From the NCBI GenBank assembly GCA_007922195.1, contig ML681967.1, forward strand, positions 10,316,120-10,380,119: a DNA stretch of 64,000 bases, written 5' to 3'. The position numbers and the translations under genes were made by a program. Below, piece after piece: positions 11,437 through 28,543 of the stretch. Source of the DNA: Podocnemis expansa. Lineage: Eukaryota > Chordata > Testudines > Podocnemididae. The notes under the pieces are model-generated. The model made no database searches. It was not told the origin of the DNA and saw only the letters and a list, made by a program, of their open reading frames with translations. Each line of letters begins with the position of its first letter. The stretch's first letter is position 1.

Positions 11437-12192
11437 TGTGATGGTACCTTCAGGGGTGTTATTTCCCCTTCTATGAGCACAAACTAAGAAAATGGACTCA
11501 AGTTGTGCGTGAACAGCTTTCACTGGAATTTTTCTTTACCATTTTCTATGTAATATTAGTATTGTTGCTTTCCAATTTGCTTATTTTAAATACAGCCTTA
11601 ACAATTATATCAAATATTTTTATAACCATAGTGTAAGGGCCAGGAATCATAATTATTGAGGCAGATTAAGAAAATGAAAATTGGATGAGTTTTTAAAAGG
11701 CAGAATACTACATGGAAGTCCTTACATTGGTTTATTCTTATTAGACCTTGTCAGATTATTTGTATTTTATTGTTTTCTGCTTGTGATGTTTAAACGGGTA
11801 CGTGTAACCCAAAGTTGTTTAACAAATGTTTTTACACTATGAAGTGCCTGTGCCCTTTCTACTTCTGCTTTGAGCTTCATCAACCACAGCACTTTTTTTT
11901 TTTTTTTAAAAGCTCTGACCAAAGCCACAAATGGGTGTTCTAGGGGGTGGGGGTGTGGACAGAATTTTTTGGCAGGGGTGGAGGGATGTGATTTTTGCTT
12001 CTTCCTTGACAAACACATTGACCAAAGCCAGACATTTTTGTTTGTAAAAGTCTCACACAGTTTTGGTGCACAACCTGTTGTGAATAGACTAGGTCATCAC
12101 AGCTGTGCTGGATTCAACCACAAATAAACCTGTGGGTGGGGTGGGGGCTTACAAAACTGCAGCGAGCCACTGTCAAACCAGCTCTACCATCT
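11437..12192. other. AT-rich intergenic, nothing recognised
   Basis: Contains a 16-17 T run near 11891-11907 and no supported exon. Confidence 0.3.
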
Positions 12193-12368
12193 TAAACAGT
12201 GGCTGCCACCATTTTCTCTCCCTGGCACGCCTTGCTACCTTTCATTAATTTGAGGCACACCATCATATAGTTTCCAAATGAAGGCATGAATATTCAGGAG
12301 CCAATCCAGGGCTCCTTGAGTAGTGTTTCCAAAAAATCCCCAGGCACCCTGGCTGGGAAACACCGTCC
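12193..12368 (+). mobile_element. hAT-like MITE, degraded copy
   Basis: Related to the element at 25251-25459: shared GAGGCACACCATCATATAG, GAATATTC and GAGCCAATCCAG segments, and an end reading GGGAAACACCGT. The left end CAGTGGCTGCC is diverged from CAGTGGTTCCC. Confidence 0.65.
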
Positions 12369-12960
12369 TAAAGGCCCCTCAGTTGCCCTCCACAGGGCGG
12401 CCGCCATGCAGGGCGGGGCCCTCACGGCCCCTGGGGGGAGGCGCGCCAACCCCGCGCATTGAGCGCGCATGCGCACGAGCCACTGCGCGCGCACAGCGGC
12501 CGAGGACGCCCCGCCCCGCAGCGGGTCCCCAGCTTGTCAATCCCCCCCCCCCCCCCAACCCCCCCCCCCCAACCTGGGGCAGCCCAGGTGCCGCCGTTGC
12601 CGCCCCGCAGCTGGCTCGGGCGTTACCCGGCCCCGCCCGGGGCTCCCCTCTCGCCGAGTCAATCAAACAGCCAGCTGCAGGCGGGACCAGCGCAGGGCAT
12701 GATGGGAGTTGTAGTTCCGTATGCGAGCCGCGGGGGGGGGGTGGAGGTCTCTGTGCTGGGAGTTGTTTTGGGCCTTGTGCACCAGGGCTGGCCAGGGACA
12801 GGAACCACAGGGCTGCTCCCACCCCACCCTGTGCCAACCCTGAGCAGACACTCCCAGCAGCTACCCCCCCCCCATCCTGTCCTGTGCCCACCCCTGAGCA
12901 ATTCTCCCTGCCTTGGGGCAGACCCCGGCCCCCAAACCAACTTGCACCCAGCCGACTATA
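12369..12960. promoter_or_regulatory. CpG-rich patch, candidate orphan promoter
   Basis: 12370-12740 is dense in CpG and contains long C runs (12540-12575). It includes a perfect ZNF143/THAP11-type motif at 12697-12715. Such islands usually mark transcription starts, but no coding exon that I recognise lies within several kilobases on either side. Long overlapping open frames on both strands are proline/glycine-rich, as expected from GC-rich non-coding sequence. It could be a promoter for a non-coding RNA, a relic of a lost gene, or a gene with exons I missed. Confidence 0.45.
12697..12715 (-). promoter_or_regulatory. ZNF143/THAP11-type (SBS) motif
   Basis: The minus strand reads ACTACAACTCCCATCATGC, fitting the known ACTACAnnTCCCAnnATGC consensus at every fixed position. 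This motif is typical of CpG-island promoters. Confidence 0.65.
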
Positions 12961-13065
12961 AATGTTGGCACAAAATCCCCTCTGCAACCATGATCTTGCC
13001 CCTGCCCCCCACCCAAGCAGCTACTGCTCGGCCCTTGGTGCGCCCACTTCCCTGCGCCCCCTGGG

Positions 13066-13180
13066 TAGGGTTACCAGATCCCAAAGCATTGAAAGGGGGA
13101 CAGGGAGGTCCGAAAAGGAGGCTAGTGAAGGACGTGGAGAAAAATGTAGTATTAATATAACTGTTACCATATTATGTCAT
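13066..13180 (+). mobile_element. hAT-like MITE fragment (left end)
   Basis: Starts TAGGGTTACCAGAT and continues CCAAAGCATTGAAAGG and GGACGTGGAGAAAA, matching the left part of the complete copy at 28258-28535. No right end is visible. Confidence 0.55.
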
Positions 13181-14462
13181 GGCAAATGCGTAATGCTTAA
13201 TGAATACAGCAAAATGCTTAATGAATACACCCTTAAAACAACACAAGATCAGCTGTTTTTAAATTATTTTAAACTAAAGAAAATTACCAAAATTTTTTTA
13301 ACCAAAAAAACTGCATTTTTTCATTAAGTGCAAGTTTTTTATGACCCTTCCATTAATGTTCATGAGACTAAAGTAAAACGAAATTTTAAAATATAAACAT
13401 GAAAAGTACCTAAAAGAAAGATTTAAAGAAAAAAACACCAGTTAACTCATTCCTCATTTTTCATTTTCCACAGCAGCCCATTTTTACAGTTAAAAAAAAA
13501 AAAAAAGTCCTAAATTGTTTGTCCAGTTCAAACCTGCCCTTTAGTGGTTTTTATCTAATTGGTCCCTGTCAGTAATTTTATTTATAGTAAACTTCATAAC
13601 AGGTCTTGAACCCATAACCCCAAAGTTAAAAGACAGGTTTACTGCTCCCCCATGCTATCTAGGCAACCATACAATACCACCCTCCAGAGTGAGGAGATAC
13701 CTGCGTTCCCCATGAAAAGGCCTGCCTGCTAAGCTGTAATTGGGTGGCATGAGCATGTGACACCCCCCCCCCCAACCTCCAGCTGCTGGCAGAAGGTCCC
13801 CTGCTCCCTAACTTGGCTGTTAGAGGGGTTTTTTAACGTTCTATTCCTGACCAGCAAAAAGCCAGACAAAACCAGCCATTTTCAAAAATGCCTGGAGGAC
13901 AGAAGACATGTCTCCTTTTGCTGGACGGCTGTTAACCCTACCCCTGGGGCTCGGTTACTTCCCTGCCCTGCAGTTCCATTCACCAGCAGCTGCCTGCAGA
14001 GTTATTCCTAGTGTCCCTGCTAGGCCCAATGTCTCAACAGGTCCCACACACAGAGATGATTCCTATCCCATGCCAAAGCCATAACGCTCAGTTTTTGCCA
14101 CCCAAGGCATGTTCCAATCAGAACACGCCCCATGCCATTAGCAGCACTTGGAGCCGGTGCCACGAAACCTGTACTTTAACAGAGCAGCTCTATTGAGCTG
14201 CTCCAGTGCACGCGATGCAAAGCCCCATTGGCCCCACCATAGTTACAGCTCTGTCCCAATGCATAGGCCAGTCTAACCTGCAGCAGTAGCCTCAGACAGA
14301 GCATAAAGAAGTGCACTGGAGTACAAAGGCTGCTGCAGCTCTTACCTTTTGCTTGTGTCCTTGTACAACACTACAATGAAATCTTACTAAGCTGTTTGTC
14401 ACAACAGCTTACAGCAGGTACTTCCAATGGTTAGTTACAAGAGATGCAAGTTAGGTGGTGTG
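13181..14462. other. Intergenic, nothing recognised
   Basis: AT-rich stretch with poly-A near 13491-13506, then more balanced sequence. Part of 13750-13900 (AAAAAGCCAGACAAAACC, GCCTGGAGGACAG) resembles the interior of the MITE family at 28.3 kb. No supported exon. Confidence 0.3.
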
Positions 14463-14620
14463 GCCTAAGCAGCACATTGCCAGCCTAGGACTCGGAACTG
14501 GCTTTTAGTCACAGCTCCTCTGCGGGCTGACCTCAGGCAAGTCACTTCCCTCCACTGCCTCAATTTCCCCATCTGTAAATTCAGGATAATGGTGCTGAAT
14601 ATCTTTTTCAAGGGCTCTGT
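14463..14620 (+). repeat. MIR-like SINE fragment
   Basis: Contains the MIR core order: GGCAAGTCACTTCC, then CTGCCTCAATTTCCCCATCT, then GTAAATTCAGGATAATGG. Confidence 0.55.
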
Positions 14621-16417
14621 GATCTGCCCCTGAAAACATGTTAGTTATTACTCTCAAACTCTTCTTCCATTTTCATTTTACTGTCTTTCAATTAATGGAA
14701 CACCCTCTTGTTCTTAAAATACAGGGCTGCACTGGGCTGCTTCTATTTAGCAGCAATTTAACAAATGCAGTTCAAGGTCTATCATTAAAATGGTTACTCA
14801 CTTCTCCACCTTAGGGCTTCATTCTAAAGGAACATCTGCATCATCCCTCAGCTGTGAGGTTCTTAGAAATCAAAGCCACCATAGCTAATAAAAGGGGTTG
14901 GTATCAGTGGCACCTTACATGAAGTCAGCAAAACCCATCTAGACTGTTGGGGGCTGTCTTACCAGACCTGTGCCTGGGGCAAGGGCTGGCCTACCATGGG
15001 TTATTACACAAGGCTGTGGTGAGCCAACTGTTTAGCTACGGAGTCTACCCAATGGTAGTTCCTGCAGAGATCAATTCAGGTCAGGAGTGAGAGCAGGGAG
15101 GATGGAGAGACAGTGGCAGAACTGCAGGGAATAGCAAGAAGTTGCAGAACACTTGCCAGTATGATGAAGTTTGCCTGTGGCATCATGAGTCCCTCCTAAA
15201 GATTTATAGCAGTTATTTAAGACCCATCTCTGACCAGGGTTTCAGAGATGAGGATGCAGGGAGGCAGCCATACAAATTAAAAATGCTCCTATAGGGCACT
15301 GCCTTGTTAATCACTTGGCTTTATTGGGTCCCACTTGAAAAATAGGAAATATTACAAATAACTGGCTTTGTGTGCCTGAGGCCAACTGGAAATGCATGGA
15401 CAGATTCAGAGATGCACATTCTTGCTGATCCTTTACTCCCATGCACTTGGCTGCCCTGGAGAGGGCGCTAGGTGCAAGGAACAAAGGAAAGACAAAAGCC
15501 ACATTCAGCCCCCCCCTGCAAGGGGCTCCCTTAAAGGAAGTGGAAAGAAGAGAGGCAGCCCCTTTTAAGAGAGGGCTGAGGATGGTGTGGCAAGAGGGGC
15601 CCAGAAGAAACTCTATCATGCTTCAGCTGGTGAAACTTTCCATCATTACCTACAACTGGCAGTCACCTCAGCCACAGGCAGCTTGGATTCCTGCAGGGAG
15701 TGCAGGCAGGTGAGGCAGCTGCCTCACCACAGCATCTGGTGGGTTGTAGTGTGCTACATCTCCAGAGGAGACACCCGGAGCCTACATGCCTGCCCTGGGA
15801 CACCGGGGGGGGGGGGTGGTGGTGACATAATTCATGGAGATGCAAAAGGGCAGGGCAGCACCCTGTAGCTGTTCAGGAACAAAGCCACCACCAAAGGGAT
15901 TGTGCAGGGATTTCAGTGACTCATTATGTAGCTAGCCTCCAGCCAGTAGGCCTGGGCATTAGAAGTGAGTGTTACAGGGCCTGCTCTACTTAAGGGCTCG
16001 CCTAGACTGAGGGCTTGGATATCTTTGCTCTAGGGGAACACCTGTCTGTCACCAAAGCTGGAGCTGGTCTCCAGGCAGAGATCTCTTCAGAGGCAACCAA
16101 GCCCCCTCCAGCTCTACTCTGGAGCGGACCCTGTGATGTGGCTCGACGAGAGCCTGCGGGCAGGATGGAGAAGGGGCTGGCAGGGAGGCCCTAAAACAAG
16201 CGAGCTGGGCACATGACAGCAGCCAGTAGGAGTGAGCACAGCAGGAGAAGATGAATCTTCAGTTCCAGGAGTGGGAACCTGAGCAGGGAGGAAAGTCCAG
16301 TCCAATCAGTGTCTGCCAGGCCTTCTGCAGCAGAGTAATGGTGCCCACCAGACTCCCTGACAGGCTGCAGCATGGTCATTCAGCTCCTTCCATGCTTGCT
16401 CCTGGCTTCCCAATGCC
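14621..16417. other. 3' intergenic region of COMMD4
   Basis: No further gene recognised. A NEIL1 exon was expected here from human gene order and none is visible. A run of about ten G occurs at 15805-15816. Confidence 0.3.
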
Positions 16418-23762
<7,345 letters not shown>

Positions 23763-23783
23763 GGCGCCGCTCGGCCCGGCCTA

Positions 23784-23875
23784 GTCAGCTGACCTCCCGG
23801 CCCGATCAGCTGACCGCCCCGCCCCCGAGCCTGTCAGCTGATCCGGTGTGTGGTCACCTGACCGGAGAGCAGCTG
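23784..23875. promoter_or_regulatory. Cluster of five E-boxes upstream of COMMD4
   Basis: GTCAGCTGAC (23784-23793, a perfect 10-bp palindrome), ATCAGCTGAC (23805-23814), GTCAGCTGAT (23833-23842), GGTCACCTGACC (23852-23863) and CAGCTG (23870-23875). The first lies 22 bp upstream of the ATG. The flanks TCA/TGA resemble lysosomal CLEAR or USF-type sites, but the core is CAGCTG or CACCTG rather than CACGTG. Confidence 0.6.
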
Positions 23876-24031
23876 GTGGCTCGTTCCTGGGCTCTGCACA
23901 GGCGGGGCGGGTCTCGTCTGTGGCCGCGGCATGGGCGGGGGCAGGTGGCACTGCCGGGCGGTCCTGCCCCTCTGTGGGTGCTCCACCACTGGGGTTAGCA
24001 GGTGTCAGGCAAAAGGAGGACGTGTCAGTTT

Positions 24032-24203
24032 CCAAAGGGATCGCCCTGTTAGTCTAGTCCAGCAAAAAACCCAGCCCTGTGGCCCTTAAAGACTAACGGA
24101 TTTATTTTTTGCATGAGCTTTTGTGGGAGAAAATGACAAAGTGGGATGTGCTCCCACAAAAGCTCATGTGAAAAACAAATCTGTTAGTCTTTAAGTGCCA
24201 CAA
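24032..24203 (-). repeat. Palindromic repeat, truncated copy with 14-bp flanking duplication
   Basis: The fixed end CCAAAGGGATCGCCCTGTTA is at the left, followed by inverted arms (AAAGACTAACGGATTTATTT against AAATCTGTTAGTCTTTAA). The right end stops at TAAGTGCCAC. AAAAGGAGGACGTG before it and AAAAGGAGGACATG after it form a likely 14-bp target duplication with one mismatch. Confidence 0.65.
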
Positions 24204-24620
24204 AAGGAGGACATGGCCTATTTTTTATCTTAATGCCCTCCAGCCGGCAGGCATTTTAAAATAAATGATTTTTGTCTGGCTTTTTACCTACGGGGGTTAA
24301 AGTATGCTAGAATGTCCCAGATCACTCTGGTTTTAGGAGGACGCGTTCCAGGACTTTAATTACATTAATGCTACATTTTCTCCACACGTCCTCCAGTGTC
24401 CTCCTTTTTGTACTTCCCTGTTCTCCTTTCCATGCTTTGGTATCCAGTAGCACCAGCCACAACTGCAGGTACCAAGACTAGGGTTACCAGACATCTGGCA
24501 AAAGGAGAACATGTCCTCCTTTTTGCCCTGCTGTCCTCTGTCCTCCAGGCATTAAAGAAAAATGTGCATTTTGTCCAGCTTTTTGCCTGATGCTGGGGCA
24601 GCACTCTAAAAACAGAAGCG
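24204..24620. mobile_element. hAT-like MITE fragments (nested pair)
   Basis: AGGAGGACATGGCC, TTTTGTCTGGCTTTTTACC, GGGTTAAAGTATGCTAGAAT, then CCATGCTTTGGTATCCAGTA, and a second start CTAGGGTTACCAGACATCTG at 24480. These match parts of the complete 28.3 kb copy in different orders, indicating nesting. Confidence 0.5.
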
Positions 24621-25250
24621 CGCAGGAGTGTGGAGAGCTAGAACACTGTTCCCCTGGTGGCTCAGCCCAGCTGCAGCTGGTGGTGGGGTTGGGAATTTAG
24701 AGAGGATCCCTTGCTGGGCTGACACACGTGTGTGTGTGTGTGTGTTGGCAGTGAAGGGGGCTGGCTGCAGCTGTGGAGGTGGTTTTGCTTTGCCTCCTTG
24801 TTTCCCTTCCTCAGCTCCTCACCCCCCCCCCACTTCTTTCCAGTCTCCAGCTCAGGTTTGGTCACCCCCCCCCGGACCCCGTTTTAGGGAAGGCTTGATC
24901 TAATTTTTTGGAGGCGCTGGGGCTTTTCTTCAGCATGATATCATCTCTGCGCTGCCCAGAGAAAAACCAGTGACTGCTTCTTTGCTTTCTGCTTTGCTGC
25001 CATGCTTGGCTCTAAAGTTTCTGGGGAGGTTTCTTTCTTGGGCTGGAGGAAGTGCAAAGAGTCCCACCAAGAGCTCTTTCCCTCCTTTCATCAGATAATC
25101 CTATTCTGGGCTTCTGCCACTTCAGACTTTTGTCTTGGCCCCATTGTGTTCAAAGCCAAGTGGGAGAAACTTGCAACGGTTTCTCTAAAGTATTGGCTAA
25201 GGCAAGGAACATGTCCTTTATTTTTATTTGGAGAAAGCAGTTCTCTAATG
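24621..25250. other. Intergenic with (TG)n microsatellite
   Basis: A (TG) run occupies about 24728-24744. C runs near 24825 and 24867. No exon recognised. Confidence 0.35.
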
Positions 25251-25459
25251 CAGTGGTTCCCAACATTTTCTCCTCTGTGGCACACCTTGCTACATTTAAT
25301 TAATTTGAGGCACACCACCATATAGTTTCCACATGAACTCATGAATATTCGTGAGCCAATCCAGAGTTCTTTGAGTAGTTTTTCAAAAAACTTTGTGGCA
25401 CACCTGCTCAGGCCTGACTGCACACTTGTGTGCCATGGCGCACTGGTTGGGAAACACTG
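25251..25459 (+). mobile_element. hAT-like MITE with perfect 8-bp target duplication
   Basis: Terminal inverted repeats CAGTGGTTCCCAAC and GTTGGGAAACACTG (one mismatch). CTCTAATG flanks both sides (25243-25250 and 25460-25467). Length 209 bp, no coding capacity. The 8-bp duplication is the hAT superfamily signature. Confidence 0.88.
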
Positions 25460-25873
25460 CTCTAATGGCTCAGCTAAGCCAGAACTTTGTTTCTTCTAAT
25501 GGACATTGGCTTTCTGCAACAAAACTTTTGTTTAGAGGTCAAGGAAAGTTCACTTCAGATTGTGAGGATGTTTGAATGCACACGATTTTCCTTTCCTCAG
25601 TGTGATTTTTCAATTTGCGTCTCCTTTCTAAGATGAGATTAGTCTGCTATAGATGTATCTTTAAATTTTATTAAGATACACTGATGTGCAAGTAGCTAAA
25701 GTAGATTTAAGTAGTAGATTCTAAAGTAGCTGTTGGGCTGGGCCACATCCTATAGTTTTAGATGAAGTCAGTGGGAAAATTTGATGGAGCAAGGATTGCA
25801 ATATATGTCCCTTTGTTAGTAGTTTATCAAATCACAGAAAACAAGCAGCTTGGTTTTGCCTTTTGCTTATATA

Positions 25874-26242
25874 CAGTACGTCCTTGATTTCCCAGACCCC
25901 GCTTTCCCGGACTTTGGAAGATTCGGACGAATCTTCTGAAGTCCGGGGCCCTGGCTGTGCTTCTCTGACAGCCAGGGAAGGGGGCCCTAACCACCCCCTC
26001 CTTCCAGCTCCTGGGAAGGGGGGACCGAGGGCCAGAGGCTGCTCCACCGGCCTACCTGCCTGGCCTCACCACGGTGGGCGGAGCAGCCAGACAGCCAACC
26101 CCCCAGCCGGCCGCACCTCCCCGGGGGGGGGGGGGGGTGGCAGCGCTGAGGTGGTGGTGGTGGGGGCTTTCAATTCCCTGGACCGTCAGGAAATCCAGAT
26201 GCCTCCTTCCCCACTTTGGTCTGGAAAATCGAGGACCAACTG
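25874..26242. mobile_element. Tc1/mariner-like (pogo/Tigger-type) non-autonomous element
   Basis: The left end CAGTACGTCCTTGATTTCCC and the right end, whose complement is CAGTTGGTCCTCGATTTTCC, are flanked by TA on both sides. Length 369 bp, GC-rich interior with a long G run at 26120-26137. No transposase is visible. Confidence 0.65.
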
Positions 26243-26587
26243 TATTCTGTCCTTCCTGGTATTTTATTTTAAGGAAAGTGTTTCTTTTGGTATGTTTAGG
26301 AAGAAACTGAGCATTGCATTTAAGAATAGGTGCTGTCCTCTTGGATGGAGCATCTGATAGTTGGCAAACATCTAATTCTACTTCTCCCACCCCCCTTTGA
26401 TGTGTATTTCCCATAAAAGTAAACAGAAAATGTAAATTGTCATAAAATAGGTATATATCCATCTGTGGTTTATGGTGGACATAGTAGGATATGATGTCTC
26501 TAGAAATTTGCATTTTAGTTAAAAGGTTATGTTTCAGGCAGGTCTGCACATAACAACCAGCAGCTCTTGCTTCTTCTGATTTCTCCT

Positions 26588-26905
26588 TTCCTGTGTGTGT
26601 AAAACTTTATGTCTACATTTGCAATTTAGTTTGAATTAAGGAGGCTTAATTCAAACTACATTAGTGTATATCCACACTTGCTTTCATTAGTTCAAACTAA
26701 GGAGTTCTCTTAGTTCAAACTAAGGAAAGGCTGGTTCAAATCTAAAACCTCCCTGAAGTTTGAATTGATGGTTAGTCAGTCATTAGTTTGAATTAACCAC
26801 AGCTTGATTTTTCCCTCTGCAATAGCACCCCCTGCCTGATTCAAACTTGCAAGTCCTGTGCATGGACATACTAGTTCAAATTAAGGTTTCTAGTGTGACT
26901 GTGTC
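26588..26905. mobile_element. Inverted-repeat-rich MITE ('agtttgaattaag' family)
   Basis: Repeated inverted units of AGTTTGAATTAAG/CTTAATTCAAACT and AGTTCAAACTAAG. Related to the element at 27764-28023. Confidence 0.5.
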
Positions 26906-27763
26906 CATTCAAATTAACTTAATTGAACTAATAATTAATTAATAATTCTGCTAGACTAATGTAGTCAAGGGCTCATCCCTCTGTGTGTCAAACAATGAGA
27001 GTGAATTCTGTGAAGGAACTTACTGTGTTAAAACTGATTTTAATCTTGTCCATAATTTACTATATTAAATTTATTGGAGATTTGCTTCTATTTGCAACTC
27101 ACAATGTAAAAATATCAATCTGGATAGGAGTGCTGCAGCGTGATTCTCCTTACACCTTGCTAAAAATATTAAATACTTAATTTTGCAACTCCTTGAAGTG
27201 GCTGGCTTTATAGTTAGTTTAATATGAAGATGAAAAATACTTAAGCCATTCATTTGATATTCCTGAGCTACTGTTCTTGCAATTCATCTCACACAGTAAC
27301 TAGGGGCTAGACAGATTTCTCTGGAGTTGGGTGATCTATGGGGCAAGCATTGGGGGAGTGGGGCAATAGCTGGGGTGGCTGGGTGGGTAAAGGGGACCCG
27401 CGTGGGACCCGGATGTGTGTGTGTTCTCCTTTTTGTACTTCCCTGACCTCCTTTCCATGCTTTGGTATCTGGTAACCCTAACCAAGACTGGCAGAGTGTC
27501 CTGGAGCCTGTGACCACAAAGGTAGTGGCTCCACCTGCCTCGAGGGTCTGGGATGTCTATGTAAAAAACAAAAAAAACCCCACACATTTTATGGGCACCA
27601 GGCTGTCATGGTAGGCTATGATATTCAGGCTCATGTATCAATTCCTGAATGCCCAAATAGCCACTCCCACTTTGTCAGTTAACAGTCCCAGGTCCTTTCA
27701 CAGCAGATAGGGAAACTGAGGTAAAATGACTTCCTTAAACTCATGTCATAGGGCTGCAGACTG
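26906..27763. other. Intergenic, AT-rich, with a MITE right end at 27420-27482
   Basis: 27420-27482 (TCCTTTTTGTACTTCCCTG, CCATGCTTTGGTATCTGGTA, ACCCTA) is an inverted partial copy of the 28.3 kb hAT-like MITE. The rest shows no gene. Confidence 0.4.
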
Positions 27764-28023
27764 GGGCTATATCTGCACCAGCAAATTAACCTGGATTAAG
27801 GAAGCTTAATAGGGATTAATTTGGTCCATGTCTGCACTAGGCTCGGCCTAGTTCAAACTATTTTTTTTTTTGGTTTGTTTAGTTTGAACTAAGCAAAGGT
27901 TAGTTCAAACCAGTGCAAAGTAGCTGTGCTAGTTTGAACTAAGTGGTTAGTTCAAACTAGCTGGCAGGTGCTTAGTTCAGACTAAGCAAGTCTGAACTAA
28001 GCTTCCTAGTGTAGATAGACCCT
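27764..28023. mobile_element. MITE with 'gggctatatctgcac' inverted ends
   Basis: The left end GGGCTATATCTGCAC and the right end GTGTAGATAGACCC are imperfect inverted repeats. The interior is a series of AGTTTGAACTAAG/CTTAGTTCAAACT palindromes. Confidence 0.6.
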
Positions 28024-28257
28024 AGAGCACACAGCAGGCAGCCACCATTCCAAATAGCCAGGGCCTCCCATATCTCAATCCACCTGTAGTGGTTTGCTAA
28101 AAGCCACTGCTCATATCAGACTTAAACAATGTACTGTGCAGCCACATTTGACATTTCTATTTGTCGTCTTGCAATTCAGGCTATCCCATGATACTTTGTG
28201 CTGTACCTGCCACCCCACTTCCCATGTCCAGCCATTTGCCTAAAACTGAGGCAGAGT

Positions 28258-28535
28258 TAGGGTTACCAGATACCAAAGCATGGAAAGGACAACAGGGAAG
28301 TATGAAAGGGAGCATATTGGACTACACATGGAGAAAATGTATTGTTCTTCTGGTTTTAGGGGGCCCTGGAAGCTTCCCTCTAAAAATAGAGTGTTCTCAG
28401 GAATTCCAGCATACTTTAACCCAAAGTAAGTAAAAAGCCAGCCAAAACATCTGTTTTTAAAATGCCTGCCAGATGAAGGACATGTAGGTAAAAAGGAGGC
28501 CATGTCCTCCTTTTGCCTAACATCTGGTAACCCTA
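28258..28535 (+). mobile_element. Complete hAT-like MITE with perfect 8-bp target duplication
   Basis: 14-bp perfect terminal inverted repeats TAGGGTTACCAGAT and ATCTGGTAACCCTA. GGCAGAGT flanks both sides (28250-28257 and 28536-28543). Length 278 bp, non-coding. Fragments of the same family lie at 13066, 24204-24620 and 27420. Confidence 0.9.
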
Positions 28536-28543
28536 GGCAGAGT

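Noticed and set aside
12323..13160. Long overlapping open frames on both strands (up to about 230 codons)
   Set aside because: They lie in CpG-rich and C-run sequence where stops are rare; the translations are Pro/Gly/Ala-rich without domains and mirror each other on opposite strands.
24032..24203. Palindromic repeat called as a simple hAT MITE
   Set aside because: One end is always constant and the other truncated, and flanking duplications are 12-14 bp, which does not fit hAT transposition.
26983..27180. 65-codon AT-rich frame
   Set aside because: AT-rich sequence between MITEs; no homology recognised and no splice context.
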